Shown: positions 16,358-16,731 of the stretch, one piece after another
Layout of the letters: every line of letters starts with the position of its first letter
Numbering within the stretch: the first letter of the stretch is position 1
NCBI GenBank assembly: GCA_964461835.1
Contig: CAYWVO010000057.1
Coordinates: forward strand, 1 to 16,731
DNA from: CAYWVO01 sp964461835
GTDB lineage: Bacteria > Zixibacteria > MSB-5A5 > WJJR01 > JAJRUJ01
Length of the DNA: 16,731 bases
Reading direction: 5' to 3'
The notes under the pieces: model-generated
Databases searched by the model: none
What the model saw: only the letters and a program-made list of their open reading frames with translations
What the model was told of the DNA's origin: nothing
Translations under genes and position numbers: made by a program

Positions 16358-16680
16358 GTCAGAAGGTATCGTTGCGCTCGCGAATGACTCACGGGATAAT
16401 GAAACTCCTCACGCTGGTCCTGCCGTCATGCGAGGAAGCCGCGAAAATGGCTTCCGAAAGCCTGGATGGACCTTTGGGGTTTGGCAAACGTCTTGGTCTC
16501 CGCATTCACCTCGCGTTGTGTAAACGGTGTCGCAGCTACGAGCAACAACTCAATATGATGCACGCCACCATCCGTCAAAACGCCAAGCAAGAAGATCCCG
16601 AACTGATGCCCCTAACCACCACCCTCAGCCAATCCTGCCGCCAACGCCTCAAGGAAATCTGCACTTCGGACAACACCTAG
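16354..16680 (+). CDS. Zinc-binding anti-sigma factor (zf-HC2 type)
   Basis: This 108-residue soluble protein overlaps the sigma gene by ATGA. A short N-terminal part leads to Cys26 (PSCEEAAKMASESLDG), then an amphipathic stretch and the anti-sigma zinc motif H-x3-C-x2-C (HLALCKRC; His52, Cys56, Cys59), giving the expected Cys-His-Cys-Cys set. Proteins of this type hold the neighbouring sigma factor inactive until a signal, often redox or metal related, releases it. No transmembrane segment is seen, so it is cytosolic. Two more cysteines near the C-terminus (Cys95, Cys103) are unexplained. The last 51 nt of the window hold only a short AGCAG/CTGCT inverted repeat (about 16710-16729). Confidence 0.85.
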   Translation: MSQKVSLRSRMTHGIMKLLTLVLPSCEEAAKMASESLDGPLGFGKRLGLRIHLALCKRCRSYEQQLNMMHATIRQNAKQEDPELMPLTTTLSQSCRQRLKEICTSDNT

Positions 16681-16731
16681 AGCGGTTCTCAGAATAACTT
16701 TCCGATTGCAGCAGTTGTTTTTGTCTGCTCG

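Overview
The window reads as bacterial chromosome from an organism with ferredoxin-based (probably anaerobic) central metabolism. Bacterial markers are a tRNA-Ser with no encoded CCA, a GlmS, an ECF-type sigma factor with its anti-sigma partner, a lipobox lipoprotein and frequent Shine-Dalgarno sites. The archaeal-type GlmM, the separate-subunit 2-oxoacid:ferredoxin oxidoreductases (OFORs) and the palindromic repeats would suit an uncultured lineage of the FCB/Zixibacteria kind, but that placement is a guess.

Layout, left to right: tRNA-Ser(UGA) with its own promoter (minus); a glmM-glmS pair (minus) making glucosamine-6-P and glucosamine-1-P for UDP-GlcNAc; a divergent sodium:alanine-type symporter (plus); a convergent secreted lipoprotein of unknown role (minus); a divergent cytosolic S9 prolyl-oligopeptidase-family peptidase (plus); and a short NfeD-like membrane protein that lacks the usual C-terminal OB domain. 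Next comes about 1.1 kb without a convincing gene. It holds a cluster of GTAG-headed palindromic (REP-like) elements and a possible structured RNA with a terminator-like end. A GNAT acetyltransferase gene follows.

The right half is one tightly packed minus-strand operon, transcribed from 15416 down to 10004: ferredoxin (korD), korA, korB, korC, then a second set korC', korA', korB'. Six of its seven genes join by overlaps of 1 to 8 nt, and the two gamma genes are separated by only 10 nt. It therefore encodes two complete OFOR enzymes but only one ferredoxin-like delta subunit. This family oxidatively decarboxylates 2-oxoacids (2-oxoglutarate or a relative) to acyl-CoA, passing electrons to ferredoxin, or runs in reverse for CO2 fixation. 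A divergent sigma/zinc-binding anti-sigma pair, overlapping by ATGA, closes the window.

The most interesting items are the GTAG-headed modular palindromes and their position just after the shortened NfeD gene, the duplicated OFOR operon with a gamma-gamma junction, and the candidate structured RNA at about 9050-9231.
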